A stretch of DNA of 64,000 nt from Marinomonas sp. CT5 (GTDB lineage: Bacteria; Pseudomonadota; Gammaproteobacteria; Pseudomonadales; Marinomonadaceae), in contig NZ_CP025572.1 of NCBI RefSeq assembly GCF_018336975.1, positions 4,232,899 to 4,296,898 of the forward strand, written 5' to 3'. Under the pieces are notes generated by a model. The model was given only the letters and a program-made list of their open reading frames with translations, ran no database searches and had not been told where the DNA came from. The first letter of the stretch is position 1; each line of letters begins with the position of its first letter. Both the position numbers and the translations under genes were made by a program. Positions 15,737-25,199 of this stretch are shown here, one piece after another.

Positions 15737-17245
15737 CTAACCAAGCAGATCTTTTGGCAGCAAGGCTTGTGGAATATTCTGGTAACACACCGGACGTAAG
15801 AAACGACGAATCGACAAAGTACCGACCGAAGTGGCACCAAAGTTTGTCGACGCTGGATAAGGCCCGCCGTGAACCATGGTGTCGTTCACTTCTACCCCTG
15901 TTGGGAAACCATTCGCCAACAAGCGACCCGCCTTACGTTCCAATACAGGCAACAGCTTCTGACAAGCGGCATAATCAGCCTCATCAAGATGAATGGTGCA
16001 GGTTAATTGGCCTTCCAAATGACGAGCTAACTCAACCATTTGTTCCACACTGTCCGCCAATACCACCAAGCCAAGTGGGCCAAAGACTTCTTGATGCAAT
16101 GTTGGGTTATCCAACCACGCCTGACCTGTCACCGTGAACAAGTTAGGTAACGCGGTGCGATCCTCCGTATCCGCCTTACGAACAACAGACGAAATGCCCG
16201 TTTTCTCAAATGCAGCCACGCCAGAGCGATAAGCATCCGCAATACCATCCGTCAGCATGGTCTGCGCGCCAACTTCATCCAGCGCCGCACTTGCTGCCGC
16301 AATCATGGCTTTTGAGTCTGCGTTATCCAACATCACAGCAATACCTGGATTGGTACAAAACTGGCCCGCGCCCATCGTTAAGGAACCAGCCCAACCTTTG
16401 CCCAACGCTTCCGCTCGATTTTTCAACGCTTCTGGCATCACGAACATAGGATTCACAGAACCCAATTCACCAAAAAATGGAATGGGTTCAGGACGCGCCG
16501 CACACAAATCAAACAAAGCACGGCCACCCGCCAAGCTGCCAGTAAAACCAACCGCTTTGATCAATGGATGCTGAACTAGAGCTTGGCCAACTTGGCGATT
16601 TCCTCCTTGGATAAGAGAAAATACACCCGCTGGCATCTTGCAACGTTGAATTGCTTTATCAACCGCTTGCGCCACTAATTCGCCCGTTCCAGGGTGCGCA
16701 GAATGCCCTTTCACCACGACAGGACAACCCGCAGCCAACGCGGCCGCCGTATCACCACCCGCGGTGGAAAACGCCAATGGAAAGTTAGAAGCGCCAAACA
16801 CAGCCACAGGACCAATCGGACGCTGAACCATGTGCATTTCTGGGCGTGGCAAGGGGGTACGATCTGGCAAGGCTTCATCGTGACGACGATCTAAATATTC
16901 GCCTGATAAAATACGCTCAGCGAACAAACGCAATTGTCCTGTGGTACGGCCGCGCTCGCCTTGTAAACGTGCTTCAGGTAATCCCGTTTCTTGTACACCA
17001 ATTTCGGTGATTTGATCACCTAATACATCAATTTCATCGGCGATGGCGTTTAAAAACGCCGCTCTCTCTTCTCGAGAAGAATAACCAAATGTCTCAAAAG
17101 CCGCCTCGGCTGCTTCTACTGCCGCATCCACATCAGACACGCGACCAACGGCAAATTCATGAGAAGGTCCTGTTGCAGGCGATGAAGAAAATGTCGCGTC
17201 GCTCTTTATCCATTTACCGGCAATAAAATGCTGTCCCGTTAACAT
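15737..17245 (-). CDS. Alpha-ketoglutaric semialdehyde dehydrogenase
   Basis: A 502-residue NAD(P)-dependent aldehyde dehydrogenase. General base E260 lies in FFGELGSVNP and catalytic C297 in GAGQFCTNPG. The form of the protein (RPIGPVAVFGASNFPLAFS, and the C-terminal VNDTMVHGGPYPAST) matches 2,5-dioxovalerate dehydrogenases, which oxidise alpha-ketoglutaric semialdehyde to 2-oxoglutarate, the last step of non-phosphorylative pentose and sugar-acid oxidation. The start ATG 17245 has GAGGAG upstream; a longer frame has no support. It is the last gene of the operon, separated from the dehydratase by a 171-base spacer holding a complex inverted repeat. Confidence 0.9.
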   Translation of the reverse strand: MLTGQHFIAGKWIKSDATFSSSPATGPSHEFAVGRVSDVDAAVEAAEAAFETFGYSSREERAAFLNAIADEIDVLGDQITEIGVQETGLPEARLQGERGRTTGQLRLFAERILSGEYLDRRHDEALPDRTPLPRPEMHMVQRPIGPVAVFGASNFPLAFSTAGGDTAAALAAGCPVVVKGHSAHPGTGELVAQAVDKAIQRCKMPAGVFSLIQGGNRQVGQALVQHPLIKAVGFTGSLAGGRALFDLCAARPEPIPFFGELGSVNPMFVMPEALKNRAEALGKGWAGSLTMGAGQFCTNPGIAVMLDNADSKAMIAAASAALDEVGAQTMLTDGIADAYRSGVAAFEKTGISSVVRKADTEDRTALPNLFTVTGQAWLDNPTLHQEVFGPLGLVVLADSVEQMVELARHLEGQLTCTIHLDEADYAACQKLLPVLERKAGRLLANGFPTGVEVNDTMVHGGPYPASTNFGATSVGTLSIRRFLRPVCYQNIPQALLPKDLLG

Positions 17246-17301
17246 ACTCACTCCTCTCGTTAATAAATTAAATCCGTGCACTAAATAAAGTTCTTAAGTC
17301 G

Positions 17302-17390
17302 CCTAGTGATGACAGGCATCAAGCCCATGGAGGGGCGTTACGCCCCTCGCGGACAGGGATGTCCGTTGGGGCGGTGCCGTCATCGCTAGG
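17302..17390. repeat. Nested palindromic REP/MITE-like element inside the operon
   Basis: The outer arms CCTAGTGATGAC and GTCATCGCTAGG pair with one mismatch. Between them lie two perfect small hairpins, GAGGGGCGTTACGCCCCTC and GGACAGGGATGTCC. Such layered palindromes are typical of REP-like intergenic mobile repeats. It falls between the dehydratase and semialdehyde dehydrogenase genes and, once transcribed, would form a branched RNA structure. Confidence 0.75.
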
Positions 17391-17416
17391 AGATACTGGC
17401 TAAAAACAGCTTAAAT

Positions 17417-19177
17417 TTAATGACTATCTTTCGGTACCGCTGCACCACGACAACCTTTTAGGAAGTCAAAATCGGCACCGGTATCCGCGCCCTGTACGTG
17501 ATCATGGAATAATTTGATGTAGCCGCCTTTTGGTGGTTCCAAATGACTTTTCCACTTGGCTAAACGCGCCGCCATTTCTTCATCGGAAATGTCCACATGA
17601 AGGCGACGATTTTCCACATCTAATTCAATCATATCGCCATTCTGAATAACGGCCAACGGCCCTCCAGCGGCGGCTTCTGGGGTGGTATGCAAGACCACAG
17701 TGCCATAGGCGGTTCCTGACATTCGTGCATCAGAAATACGCACCATGTCTGTAATGCCTTTACGCAGCACCTTTGGTGGCAAACCCATGTTGCCCACTTC
17801 AGCCATACCTGGGTAACCTTTTGGACCACAGTTTTTCAGTACCATGACGCAGGTTTCATCAATATCCAACGCCTCGTCATTGATCTTCGCTTTGTAATCA
17901 TCAATGTCTTCAAACACCACCGCTCTGCCGCGATGCTGCAATAAGTGCGCCGACGCTGCGGACGGTTTGAGCACCGCGCCCTGTGGCGCAAGGTTGCCTT
18001 TTAGCACAACAATACCGCCTTTTTGTGTCAATGCTTTTTCCACTGGTAGGATGACATCTGGGTTCCAATTGCGAACCTCTTTGACTTCTTCCCATACGGA
18101 TTCACCAGACACGGTGATGGCGTCTTTATGCAGCTTGCCCGCTTCCGCCAAATGCTTGATCACCACAGGCAAACCACCCGCGTAGAAGAACTCTTCCATC
18201 AAATATTTACCCGATGGCATCAGGTTCACTATGGTGGCGATTTCTTGGCCTAGTTTGTCCCAATCATCAAGCGTTAAGTCCACACCAACACGTCCCGCAA
18301 TCGCCAACAAATGAATCACGGCATTAGTCGAGCCACCAATTGCACCGTTCACTCGAATCGCATTTTCAAAGGCTTGGCGAGTCAAAATGTCAGACGGTTT
18401 CAAATCCTCTTTGACCATATCGACAATGCGACGACCAGTTAAATGCGCCATAACGCGACGACGACTGTCCACTGCCGGAATCGCCGCATTACCCGATAAC
18501 GCCATGCCCAAGGCTTCGGCCATAGACGCCATAGTGCTGGCAGTGCCCATGGTGTTACAGGATCCAGCTGAGCGAGACATAGATTGCTCTGCTTCAAGGA
18601 AATCTTCTTGGGTCATCTTGCCTGCTTTGATGTCTTCTGACATTTGCCACAAGGCCGTGCCAGACCCCACACGCTCGCCTCTAAAGTAGCCGTTCAACAT
18701 CGGACCACCAGACACCACGATGGCAGGAATATCGACACTACAAGCGCCCATAAGAAGCGCAGGTGTAGTTTTGTCACAACCGGCTAACAACACAACCCCA
18801 TCCAGCGGATTAGCACGCAGCGCTTCTTCCACATCCATGGCGGCCATGTTGCGATACATCATGGCAGTTGGGCGCAATGAACTTTCCCCCACAGAAAACA
18901 CAGGGAATTCCAGTGGCAAACCGCCCGCTTCATAAATGCCATGCTTAACGCGATCAGCAAGATCCCGAAGGTGTGCATTACAAGGCGTTAGTTGTGACCA
19001 AGTATTACAAATACCAATGACCGGACGACCATCAAATAAATCCGCTGGCAGACCTTGGTTTTTCATCCAACTGCGGTGGTAGATATGATCACGTGATGTA
19101 CCGCCAAACCATTCGGTTGAACGCAATTTGCGGGGCCATTTCTTTGGTACGAACTTGTTTTTATCAGAATCCGTCAT
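17417..19177 (-). CDS. IlvD/Edd-family sugar-acid dehydratase (L-arabinonate dehydratase-like)
   Basis: A 586-residue Fe-S dehydratase. The cluster and active-site cysteines are visible in IGICNTWSQLTPCN, LLAGCDKTTPA and RSAGSCNTMGTASTM, and the C-terminal SGTAYGTVVLH contains the catalytic serine/threonine region. The sequence WFGGTSRDHIYHRSWMKNQG near the start is the form found in L-arabinonate and related pentonate dehydratases and not in branched-chain IlvD. It should convert an aldonate to the 2-keto-3-deoxy acid. ATG 19177 has GGAGG upstream and overlaps the stop of the SDR gene as ATGA, so the two are translationally coupled. Precise sugar acid (L-arabinonate, D-xylonate or D-fuconate/galactonate) not settled. 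Confidence 0.88.
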   Translation of the reverse strand: MTDSDKNKFVPKKWPRKLRSTEWFGGTSRDHIYHRSWMKNQGLPADLFDGRPVIGICNTWSQLTPCNAHLRDLADRVKHGIYEAGGLPLEFPVFSVGESSLRPTAMMYRNMAAMDVEEALRANPLDGVVLLAGCDKTTPALLMGACSVDIPAIVVSGGPMLNGYFRGERVGSGTALWQMSEDIKAGKMTQEDFLEAEQSMSRSAGSCNTMGTASTMASMAEALGMALSGNAAIPAVDSRRRVMAHLTGRRIVDMVKEDLKPSDILTRQAFENAIRVNGAIGGSTNAVIHLLAIAGRVGVDLTLDDWDKLGQEIATIVNLMPSGKYLMEEFFYAGGLPVVIKHLAEAGKLHKDAITVSGESVWEEVKEVRNWNPDVILPVEKALTQKGGIVVLKGNLAPQGAVLKPSAASAHLLQHRGRAVVFEDIDDYKAKINDEALDIDETCVMVLKNCGPKGYPGMAEVGNMGLPPKVLRKGITDMVRISDARMSGTAYGTVVLHTTPEAAAGGPLAVIQNGDMIELDVENRRLHVDISDEEMAARLAKWKSHLEPPKGGYIKLFHDHVQGADTGADFDFLKGCRGAAVPKDSH

Positions 19178-19956
19178 ACCCAACCTCCATCAACAATAAA
19201 GTTCTGCGCCGAGCACATGGCCGCCGCATCAGACCCTAAAAACAACGCCATGTTGGCAATGTGCTCAGGAAGCACCTTGCCTGCTAGGCATTGGCTTTGT
19301 TTAATTTTTTCTTCCGCGGCCTCATCCACCCACATACGCAGCTGTTTTTCCGTCATCACCCAGCCTGGCACCAAGGTATTCACACGAATGCCAAAACCAC
19401 CTAAATCACGAGCTAGAGAGCGTGTTAAACCATGGGTTGCCGCCTTGCTTGTGCCGTAAGTTGGGTAGCCAGCCGTGGCCATCATCCAGCCCACAGAGCC
19501 AAAATTGATGATCGAACCACCCCCCAATTTACGCATCATAGGGGCGACTGCTTGGGCGGCGAACATGGCATGTTTGATGTTGACCCCCACCAGCTCATCA
19601 AAACGTTCTTCCGTTAGGGATTCCAACGAATGACGCACATCGTTAGCGGCATTATTCAATAAGACAGAAATGGGGCCGAATGCCTCTGCGGCGGCGCGAA
19701 TTTTGCTCTGATAGTCTTGGATGTCTGTGATGTCACATACCTCAAAGCGAACCTCAAAACCCTCTTTCTTCAGGCGTTTAGCCAGCGCTGTACCGGCTTT
19801 TTCATCTAAATCGACAAAGGCGGTTTTTGCCCCTTGTTTAGCATAAGCTTCAACAACCGCAGCCCCAATGCCGGTTGCCCCACCTGAGATAAACACCGAG
19901 CGTCCTGCTAAATCGGGATACATTGCCATGCCTTTTTTGTCCTGTTCCTTGGTCAT
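19174..19956 (-). CDS. SDR-family sugar 1-dehydrogenase
   Basis: A 260-residue classical short-chain dehydrogenase. The cofactor loop is FISGGATGIGAA (residues ~22-33), NNAAN lies at 101-105, the catalytic serine is S154 in FGSVGW, and Y167/K171 form the YxxxK motif. Context points to oxidation of an aldose (L-arabinose, D-xylose or D-galactose) to its lactone, the first catabolic step in the operon. It overlaps both neighbours by four bases (ATGA junctions), which shows tight coupling with the AraD1-like gene upstream and the dehydratase downstream. Confidence 0.87.
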   Translation of the reverse strand: MTKEQDKKGMAMYPDLAGRSVFISGGATGIGAAVVEAYAKQGAKTAFVDLDEKAGTALAKRLKKEGFEVRFEVCDITDIQDYQSKIRAAAEAFGPISVLLNNAANDVRHSLESLTEERFDELVGVNIKHAMFAAQAVAPMMRKLGGGSIINFGSVGWMMATAGYPTYGTSKAATHGLTRSLARDLGGFGIRVNTLVPGWVMTEKQLRMWVDEAAEEKIKQSQCLAGKVLPEHIANMALFLGSDAAAMCSAQNFIVDGGWV

Positions 19957-20921
19957 AGTGTTTCCACCTCCGTAGATAAAGTCGGCGCTTTTCCTAACGC
20001 ATTGCGTAATGGCAAACCAAAAGTAGGTGAAGAGATTTCAAACACATCCCCTTCTTGCGCCTGAACACCATCGGCAAAAGACAAGGTGGCCGTGCCAAAC
20101 ATATGAACATGCAAGTCACCCGGCTGACGGAAAATCGAATACTTAAAATGATGATGTTCAAGGTTTTTAAAGGTGTGAGACATATTGTCTTCGCCGGACA
20201 AGAACGCTTTTTGCCATAAGGTTTTCTCGCCACGCTCAATACGGGATTGACCATCAATGTGCATTGGCAACTCGCCGACTAACAACTCTGGCCCAAAAGA
20301 TGCTGGACGCAACTTGGAATGCGCCAGATACAAGTAGTTTTGTCTCTCGGTGACATGGTCAGAAAACTCATTCGCTAAGGTATAACCAAGACGGTGCACT
20401 TTGCCGTCGTCGCCCACTAAGTAAAAGCCCGCAATTTCTGGCTCTTCGCCGCCATCCAAAGCAAAGGAAGGAGAAGGCAAGGCATCACCAGGGGCAATCA
20501 CTCCCGCCCCATTGCCTTTGTAAAACCACTCAGGCTGAACACCTTCTTGGCCGTCTTTTGGCTTGCCGCCTTCAACGCCCATTTGGAAAATCTTCATGGA
20601 ATCCGTTAACTCTTCGCTTTTCGCATGCATGGCATTACGTGTTGCGGCAGAACCTAGGTGCGTTAAGCCCGTCCCCGTCAAATACATATGAGCAGGATCG
20701 GGGTGACGCACAGGACAATCAAGCTGGTTGTTGCTCGCAAGTTCAACTAAGTCTACAGACTCACCCAAACCATGTTTTTCAATGATGGACTTCAACGGAA
20801 CACCACTCTTGACCGCTTCTTTTGCTAGCTCGTAAACACTCGTTGCGTGCATCACAAGGTGAGCTTCATTACCTTCGCGGCACACAACACCACCTTGTTT
20901 GATTTGAGATAAAAACAACAT
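19953..20921 (-). CDS. AraD1/GguC family protein (FAH fold)
   Basis: A 322-residue member of the fumarylacetoacetate hydrolase superfamily, in the AraD1/GguC branch found with ChvE-GguAB transporters. Visible family features: GTGLTHLGSAATRNAMH, the metal-site motif GGEEPEIAGFYLV, and TLANEFSDHVTE. It is thought to act on the 2-keto-3-deoxy sugar acid, probably as its dehydratase yielding alpha-ketoglutaric semialdehyde, which is the step missing between the dehydratase and the semialdehyde dehydrogenase in this operon. This role is inferred from family and context. Confidence 0.82.
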   Translation of the reverse strand: MLFLSQIKQGGVVCREGNEAHLVMHATSVYELAKEAVKSGVPLKSIIEKHGLGESVDLVELASNNQLDCPVRHPDPAHMYLTGTGLTHLGSAATRNAMHAKSEELTDSMKIFQMGVEGGKPKDGQEGVQPEWFYKGNGAGVIAPGDALPSPSFALDGGEEPEIAGFYLVGDDGKVHRLGYTLANEFSDHVTERQNYLYLAHSKLRPASFGPELLVGELPMHIDGQSRIERGEKTLWQKAFLSGEDNMSHTFKNLEHHHFKYSIFRQPGDLHVHMFGTATLSFADGVQAQEGDVFEISSPTFGLPLRNALGKAPTLSTEVETL

Positions 20922-20947
20922 AAATGACTCCTTTAAACGCTTTATAC

Positions 20948-22147
20948 TTAGCGCGCTTTTTGTTTGTTGTAGACGTCGAAGATAACCGCAGCGAGCAGCA
21001 CCAAGCCCTTAATAACCTGCTGCCAATCTATTCCTATCCCTAAGATCGACATCCCGTTGTTCATAACTCCCATGATGAAAGCACCGATTACCGCACCGAT
21101 CACTTTGCCCACACCGCCTGTCATGGAAGCGCCACCAATAAAGACCGCGGCAATAACATCCAATTCGAAAGCAAAACCCGCTTTTGGCGTCGCTGTGTTC
21201 AAACGAGCCGCAAAGATCAAACCAGCTAGCGCCGCTAACATGCCCATGTTGGCAAAGGTTAAAAAGGTTAAGCGTTCGGTATTAATCCCCGACAGTTTCG
21301 CCGCTTTGACATTGCCACCGAGGGCATAAATACGACGACCAATGGTGGTGCTGTTGGTTAAGAAGGTGTAAATCGCGATCAAGACCGCCATGGTAATTAA
21401 AACGTTTGGCAAACCACGGTAAGTACTTAACAGGTAAGACAAATAAATGATGGCAATGGCGATCAAGGCATTTTTTACGATAAAGAAAGAGAAAGGTTCG
21501 TCTTGGATACCGTATTTCAGTGCGCGCGCTCGACTGCGAGCCGCCAAAAAGACAATTGCACTGGCTGCCAACACACCCAATACCAGAGCGGTCACATTGG
21601 GACGACCCACACCAAATACATCCGGTATGAAGCCCGTACTCAATAATTGAAAGCTTTTTGGGAAAGGGCCCACTGATTGGCCTTCTAGCAAAGCCAGCGT
21701 CAAACCGCGAAACACCAACATGCCCGCCAAGGTGACAATAAAGGCTGGTATTTTCCAATAGGCAATCCAATAGCCTTGTAAACCACCAATGATCAAACCG
21801 ACAACAAGGCACACAGGCACCACGACAAACGTGGGTAGGTCATAATTCACCGACATGACCGCTGCCAAGGCGCCGATAAAACCAACCACAGAGCCAACCG
21901 ATAAATCGATATGTCCAGCGACAATGACCAGCAGCATGCCGATAGCCATTATGATGATGTAGCTGTTTTGCAAAAATAAATTGGTTAAGTTCACCGGACG
22001 CATCAAGGTGCCGTCCGTTAAAAACTGAAACATGGCCATGATAACGACCAAGGCAATCAACATGCCGTAGTCACGCACATGTGTTTTCAAATAGCTGGTA
22101 ACAGAAGGCGCCGATTGCTCTACTGTAGAAGTTTCTTTTGTTGTCAT
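20948..22147 (-). CDS. gguB: Sugar ABC transporter permease (GguB-like)
   Basis: A 399-residue inner-membrane permease of the RbsC/XylH/GguB type with ten or more hydrophobic helices. VNLTNLFLQNSYIIIMAIGM and VAGHIDLSVGSVVGF at the N-terminal half, and the conserved cytoplasmic GGNVKAAKLSGIN plus FIGGASMTGGVGKVIGAVIG near the end, are the family's hallmarks. It forms the membrane channel for the sugar delivered by the ChvE-like protein. ATG preceded by GGGAG, 32 bases after gguA. Confidence 0.9.
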   Translation of the reverse strand: MTTKETSTVEQSAPSVTSYLKTHVRDYGMLIALVVIMAMFQFLTDGTLMRPVNLTNLFLQNSYIIIMAIGMLLVIVAGHIDLSVGSVVGFIGALAAVMSVNYDLPTFVVVPVCLVVGLIIGGLQGYWIAYWKIPAFIVTLAGMLVFRGLTLALLEGQSVGPFPKSFQLLSTGFIPDVFGVGRPNVTALVLGVLAASAIVFLAARSRARALKYGIQDEPFSFFIVKNALIAIAIIYLSYLLSTYRGLPNVLITMAVLIAIYTFLTNSTTIGRRIYALGGNVKAAKLSGINTERLTFLTFANMGMLAALAGLIFAARLNTATPKAGFAFELDVIAAVFIGGASMTGGVGKVIGAVIGAFIMGVMNNGMSILGIGIDWQQVIKGLVLLAAVIFDVYNKQKAR

Positions 22148-22179
22148 TCTTATTGCTCCCGCCGTTATTATTGCTATCG

Positions 22180-23718
22180 CTAGGCTTTAACTATCATTGA
22201 CATGATTTTTTCTTGGCTTGCATTGGCTTTATCTAATTCACCAACTAAACGGCCTTCGTTCATCACATAAATACGATCACACATGCCAAGTAACTCCGGC
22301 ATTTCTGAAGAAATCATCACCACGCCTTTGCCGTCATCGGCCAGTTCGTTGATGATGCTGTAAATTTCAAATTTAGCGCCGACGTCTATTCCGCGAGTTG
22401 GCTCATCTAGAATCAGTACATCCGGTTGCGAATACAGCCACTTACTGAGCACCACTTTTTGTTGGTTACCACCGGATAGATTCATGACCTTTTGGAAGAC
22501 ACTTGGGGTGCGAATATTGAGCGCTTGTCGATAATCTTCAGACACCTTGCGTTCGATATTGCCATCAATTACGCCATTCGAAGACACACGCTCTAGGTTA
22601 GCTAAAGTGGTATTGGTTTGAATGGTTTCTTCCAGTATCAACCCCAGCTCTTTACGGTCTTCCGTCACATAGGCCAAGCCACTTTTGATGGCTTTAGGCA
22701 CGGTCGACAAGTCAGCGACTTCGCCCCGTAAACGCACTTCTCCTTGGATATTTTTACCGTAGCTTTGTCCGAATAGACTCATTGCCAACTCAGTTCGACC
22801 TGATCCCATCAAACCCGCAATACCGACGATCTCTCCGGCATGCACATTGAACTCAACCTCATGGATCATCTGGCGATCTAATGCATCGGGATGCCAAACG
22901 TTCCAGGCGTTTACTTCCATCAGCATCTGACCGAGATGACTGTCTTGATTAGGGTGCTTTCTTGCTGGGTAACGGTTCGCCATATCGCGGCCAACCATGT
23001 CACGAATAATGTCTTCTTCACTAATGCTGTTTGCTTGGCAGTCCAAGGTAGAGACAGAGGCACCATCACGAATAACGGTAATGCTGTCCGCAACACGGCT
23101 GATTTCGTTCAATTTGTGGGTAATCAGAATGGAAGAGATACCCTGCTCTTTAAATTCCAATAATAAATCGAGCAATTTGGCACTGTCGTTTTCTTGCAGT
23201 GCGGCAGTGGGCTCATCCAGAATCAACAGTTTGACGTCTTTCGCCAAGGCTTTAGCAATTTCCACAAGCTGCTGTTTGCCCACACCTAGTTGACCAACTA
23301 AAGTGGATGGGGACTCTTTTAAACCCACTTTTGCTAATAACTCTTGTGTACGAGAATAGGTTTTTGGCCAGTTAATGACGCCACCTTCTACATTCTCATT
23401 ACCTAAAAATAGATTTTCTGCGATAGACAAGAGCGGTACTAACGCCAGCTCTTGGTGAATAATGATGATGCCTTTTTCTTCGCTGTCCGATATGCCAGAA
23501 AATGCGACAGTTTCGTCATTAAAAAGAATGTCGCCGTCATAACTTCCATGTGGGTAAACACCACTAAGCACTTTCATCAGAGTCGATTTACCCGCGCCAT
23601 TTTCACCCACTAAAGCGTGGATCTCGCCAGCACGAACTTTAAGGTTCACCGCATCGAGGGCTTTTACTCCAGGAAATGTCTTGGTAATGCTGCGCATTTC
23701 CAAAATAATATTTTCCAT
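22180..23718 (-). CDS. gguA: Sugar ABC transporter ATP-binding protein (GguA-like)
   Basis: A 512-residue ATPase with two fused ABC domains, as in RbsA, MglA and XylG. The first domain has Walker [13 protein letters not shown] and its signature and Walker [12 protein letters not shown]. The second has the degenerate A-loop [12 protein letters not shown], a signature [11 protein letters not shown] and Walker [12 protein letters not shown]. The start was set at ATG 23718 (GGGA six bases upstream); another ATG four codons earlier lacks a site. Energises GguB uptake of monosaccharides. Confidence 0.92.
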   Translation of the reverse strand: MENIILEMRSITKTFPGVKALDAVNLKVRAGEIHALVGENGAGKSTLMKVLSGVYPHGSYDGDILFNDETVAFSGISDSEEKGIIIIHQELALVPLLSIAENLFLGNENVEGGVINWPKTYSRTQELLAKVGLKESPSTLVGQLGVGKQQLVEIAKALAKDVKLLILDEPTAALQENDSAKLLDLLLEFKEQGISSILITHKLNEISRVADSITVIRDGASVSTLDCQANSISEEDIIRDMVGRDMANRYPARKHPNQDSHLGQMLMEVNAWNVWHPDALDRQMIHEVEFNVHAGEIVGIAGLMGSGRTELAMSLFGQSYGKNIQGEVRLRGEVADLSTVPKAIKSGLAYVTEDRKELGLILEETIQTNTTLANLERVSSNGVIDGNIERKVSEDYRQALNIRTPSVFQKVMNLSGGNQQKVVLSKWLYSQPDVLILDEPTRGIDVGAKFEIYSIINELADDGKGVVMISSEMPELLGMCDRIYVMNEGRLVGELDKANASQEKIMSMIVKA

Positions 23719-23734
23719 AAAACATCCCATTAGT

Positions 23735-23776
23735 GAGCACGCTACGACTGTATCGCATACAGTTCATAGCGCACTC
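23735..23776 (-). promoter_or_regulatory. Stem-loop between chvE and gguA
   Basis: The inner perfect stem ACTGTAT/ATACAGT around CGC is extended by an imperfect outer stem (GAGCACGCTA with TAGCGCACTC). A second hairpin, TAAGCACA/TGTGCTTA, lies at the very end of chvE (23828-23850). Hairpins in this position often stabilise the upstream message, giving more binding protein than transporter. Confidence 0.55.
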
Positions 23777-23847
23777 GCTGGTTTATTATTGTTGAATTAG
23801 GATAAATAAATTCTTACAAAGTATGGGTAAGCACAGCCATCGTGTGC

Positions 23848-24909
23848 TTATTCAACCTGAGACTTCGTATAGTAACCACTCCCTAGCAAGACATCTTTCC
23901 AGTTGGATTTATCCACTGTTACTGGCTCAAGCAAATAACTTGGCACTACTTTAATGCCGTTGTCATAAGTCGTGGTATCGTTGATTAGAGGCTTAGCATC
24001 GTTCAATACCGCTTGCACCATGCCGACGGTGACATTGGCCAATTCACGGGTATCTTTAAAGATGGTGGAATATTGCTCGCCAGCTATGATGGACTTCACC
24101 GATGGCACTTCGGCATCTTGCCCTGTCACAATCGGCATTTTCAAATCGCCAGAACCGTAACCCACCCCTTTAAGAGACGACAGAATTCCTATGGAAATAC
24201 CATCGTATGGCGATAACACACCATCAATGCGTTTTTTAGTGTAATGGGCAGATAGAAGGTTATCCATACGCGCTTGCGCGGTGGCACCATCCCAACGCAA
24301 GGTACCCACTGTATCCATACCCATTTGACCAGAAACAATGTTTATTTTTCCTGAATCAATCATCGGCTGAAGTATCGACATGGCACCGTTATAGAAGAAG
24401 TAAGCGTTGTTATCGTCTGGAGAACCACCGAATAACTCAACGTTGTAAGGACCTTTACCACGTTTTTCCATGCCACTAACCAAAGACTTAGCTTGCAACA
24501 CACCGACTTTGAAATTATCAAATGTTGCGTAGTAACTCACATAAGGGCTATTTTTAATCAAACGGTCATAGGAGATAACCTTGATACCAGCGGCATCGGC
24601 GTTTTCTAATGCGTTAGATAAAGTCGTACCATCAATCGCTGCGATGACAAGGACATCAACGCCTTTTACGATCATGTTCTCAATTTGAGAAAGCTGGTTT
24701 GGAATTTCATCTTCAGCGTATTGCAGATCGACTTTATAACCCGCATCTTTGAAGAGTTTTACCATGGAGTCACCATCGGTGATCCAACGAGCAGAGGATT
24801 TCGTTGGCATAGCAATACCAACATAACCATTCGCGGCCAAAGCGCTCACAGAACTCAGGGCCGTGGCACCCAGTACTAAACCAGCAATGGCATTCTTTAG
24901 ATAGTTCAT
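23848..24909 (-). CDS. chvE: ChvE-like sugar-binding protein
   Basis: A 353-residue periplasmic monosaccharide-binding protein. A signal peptide ends at ALA (about residue 25). The mature start [20 protein letters not shown], then [27 protein letters not shown] and SYDRLIKNS, agree closely with Agrobacterium ChvE, which binds galactose, arabinose, xylose and related sugars. It is the first gene of the seven-gene uptake and oxidation operon. The promoter must lie in the 290-base region to 25199, where a palindrome is seen. In Agrobacterium ChvE also senses sugars for VirA; no such partner is present here. Confidence 0.93.
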   Translation of the reverse strand: MNYLKNAIAGLVLGATALSSVSALAANGYVGIAMPTKSSARWITDGDSMVKLFKDAGYKVDLQYAEDEIPNQLSQIENMIVKGVDVLVIAAIDGTTLSNALENADAAGIKVISYDRLIKNSPYVSYYATFDNFKVGVLQAKSLVSGMEKRGKGPYNVELFGGSPDDNNAYFFYNGAMSILQPMIDSGKINIVSGQMGMDTVGTLRWDGATAQARMDNLLSAHYTKKRIDGVLSPYDGISIGILSSLKGVGYGSGDLKMPIVTGQDAEVPSVKSIIAGEQYSTIFKDTRELANVTVGMVQAVLNDAKPLINDTTTYDNGIKVVPSYLLEPVTVDKSNWKDVLLGSGYYTKSQVE

Positions 24910-25072
24910 TAGCTTCTCCTGTTACGGCCAAGCAAGTGCCGTAAGGAACAAGCTTTAGGTGGCCATAGAATTTTTTATGATTATTTTTTCGAGCCAATCA
25001 GGTCTTAAAAAACCTGTTATGCAGAGTAGGTAAAATAAACATACCAATCAAATAGAATAAACGTTGTTGTTA

Positions 25073-25088
25073 ATACCATTTTTGGTAT
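25073..25088. promoter_or_regulatory. Palindrome upstream of chvE, candidate regulator site
   Basis: ATACCATTTTTGGTAT is a perfect inverted repeat of six-base arms. A further ATACCA half-site stands at 25041-25046, exactly 32 bases (about three helical turns) away. It lies about 165 bases upstream of chvE in the region divergent from the antiporter gene. It could be the operator of the LysR/GbpR-like protein encoded at 14701. Confidence 0.4.
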
Positions 25089-25199
25089 GTAAATTCTTCT
25101 GAGCAACAGAATAATTTGCCGCATTACGTGCTGCGCGGGTTGGACAAATTCCGTATGATAAAACTCCCCTTTACACATTCTTTAATTTAGAAGGAATCT

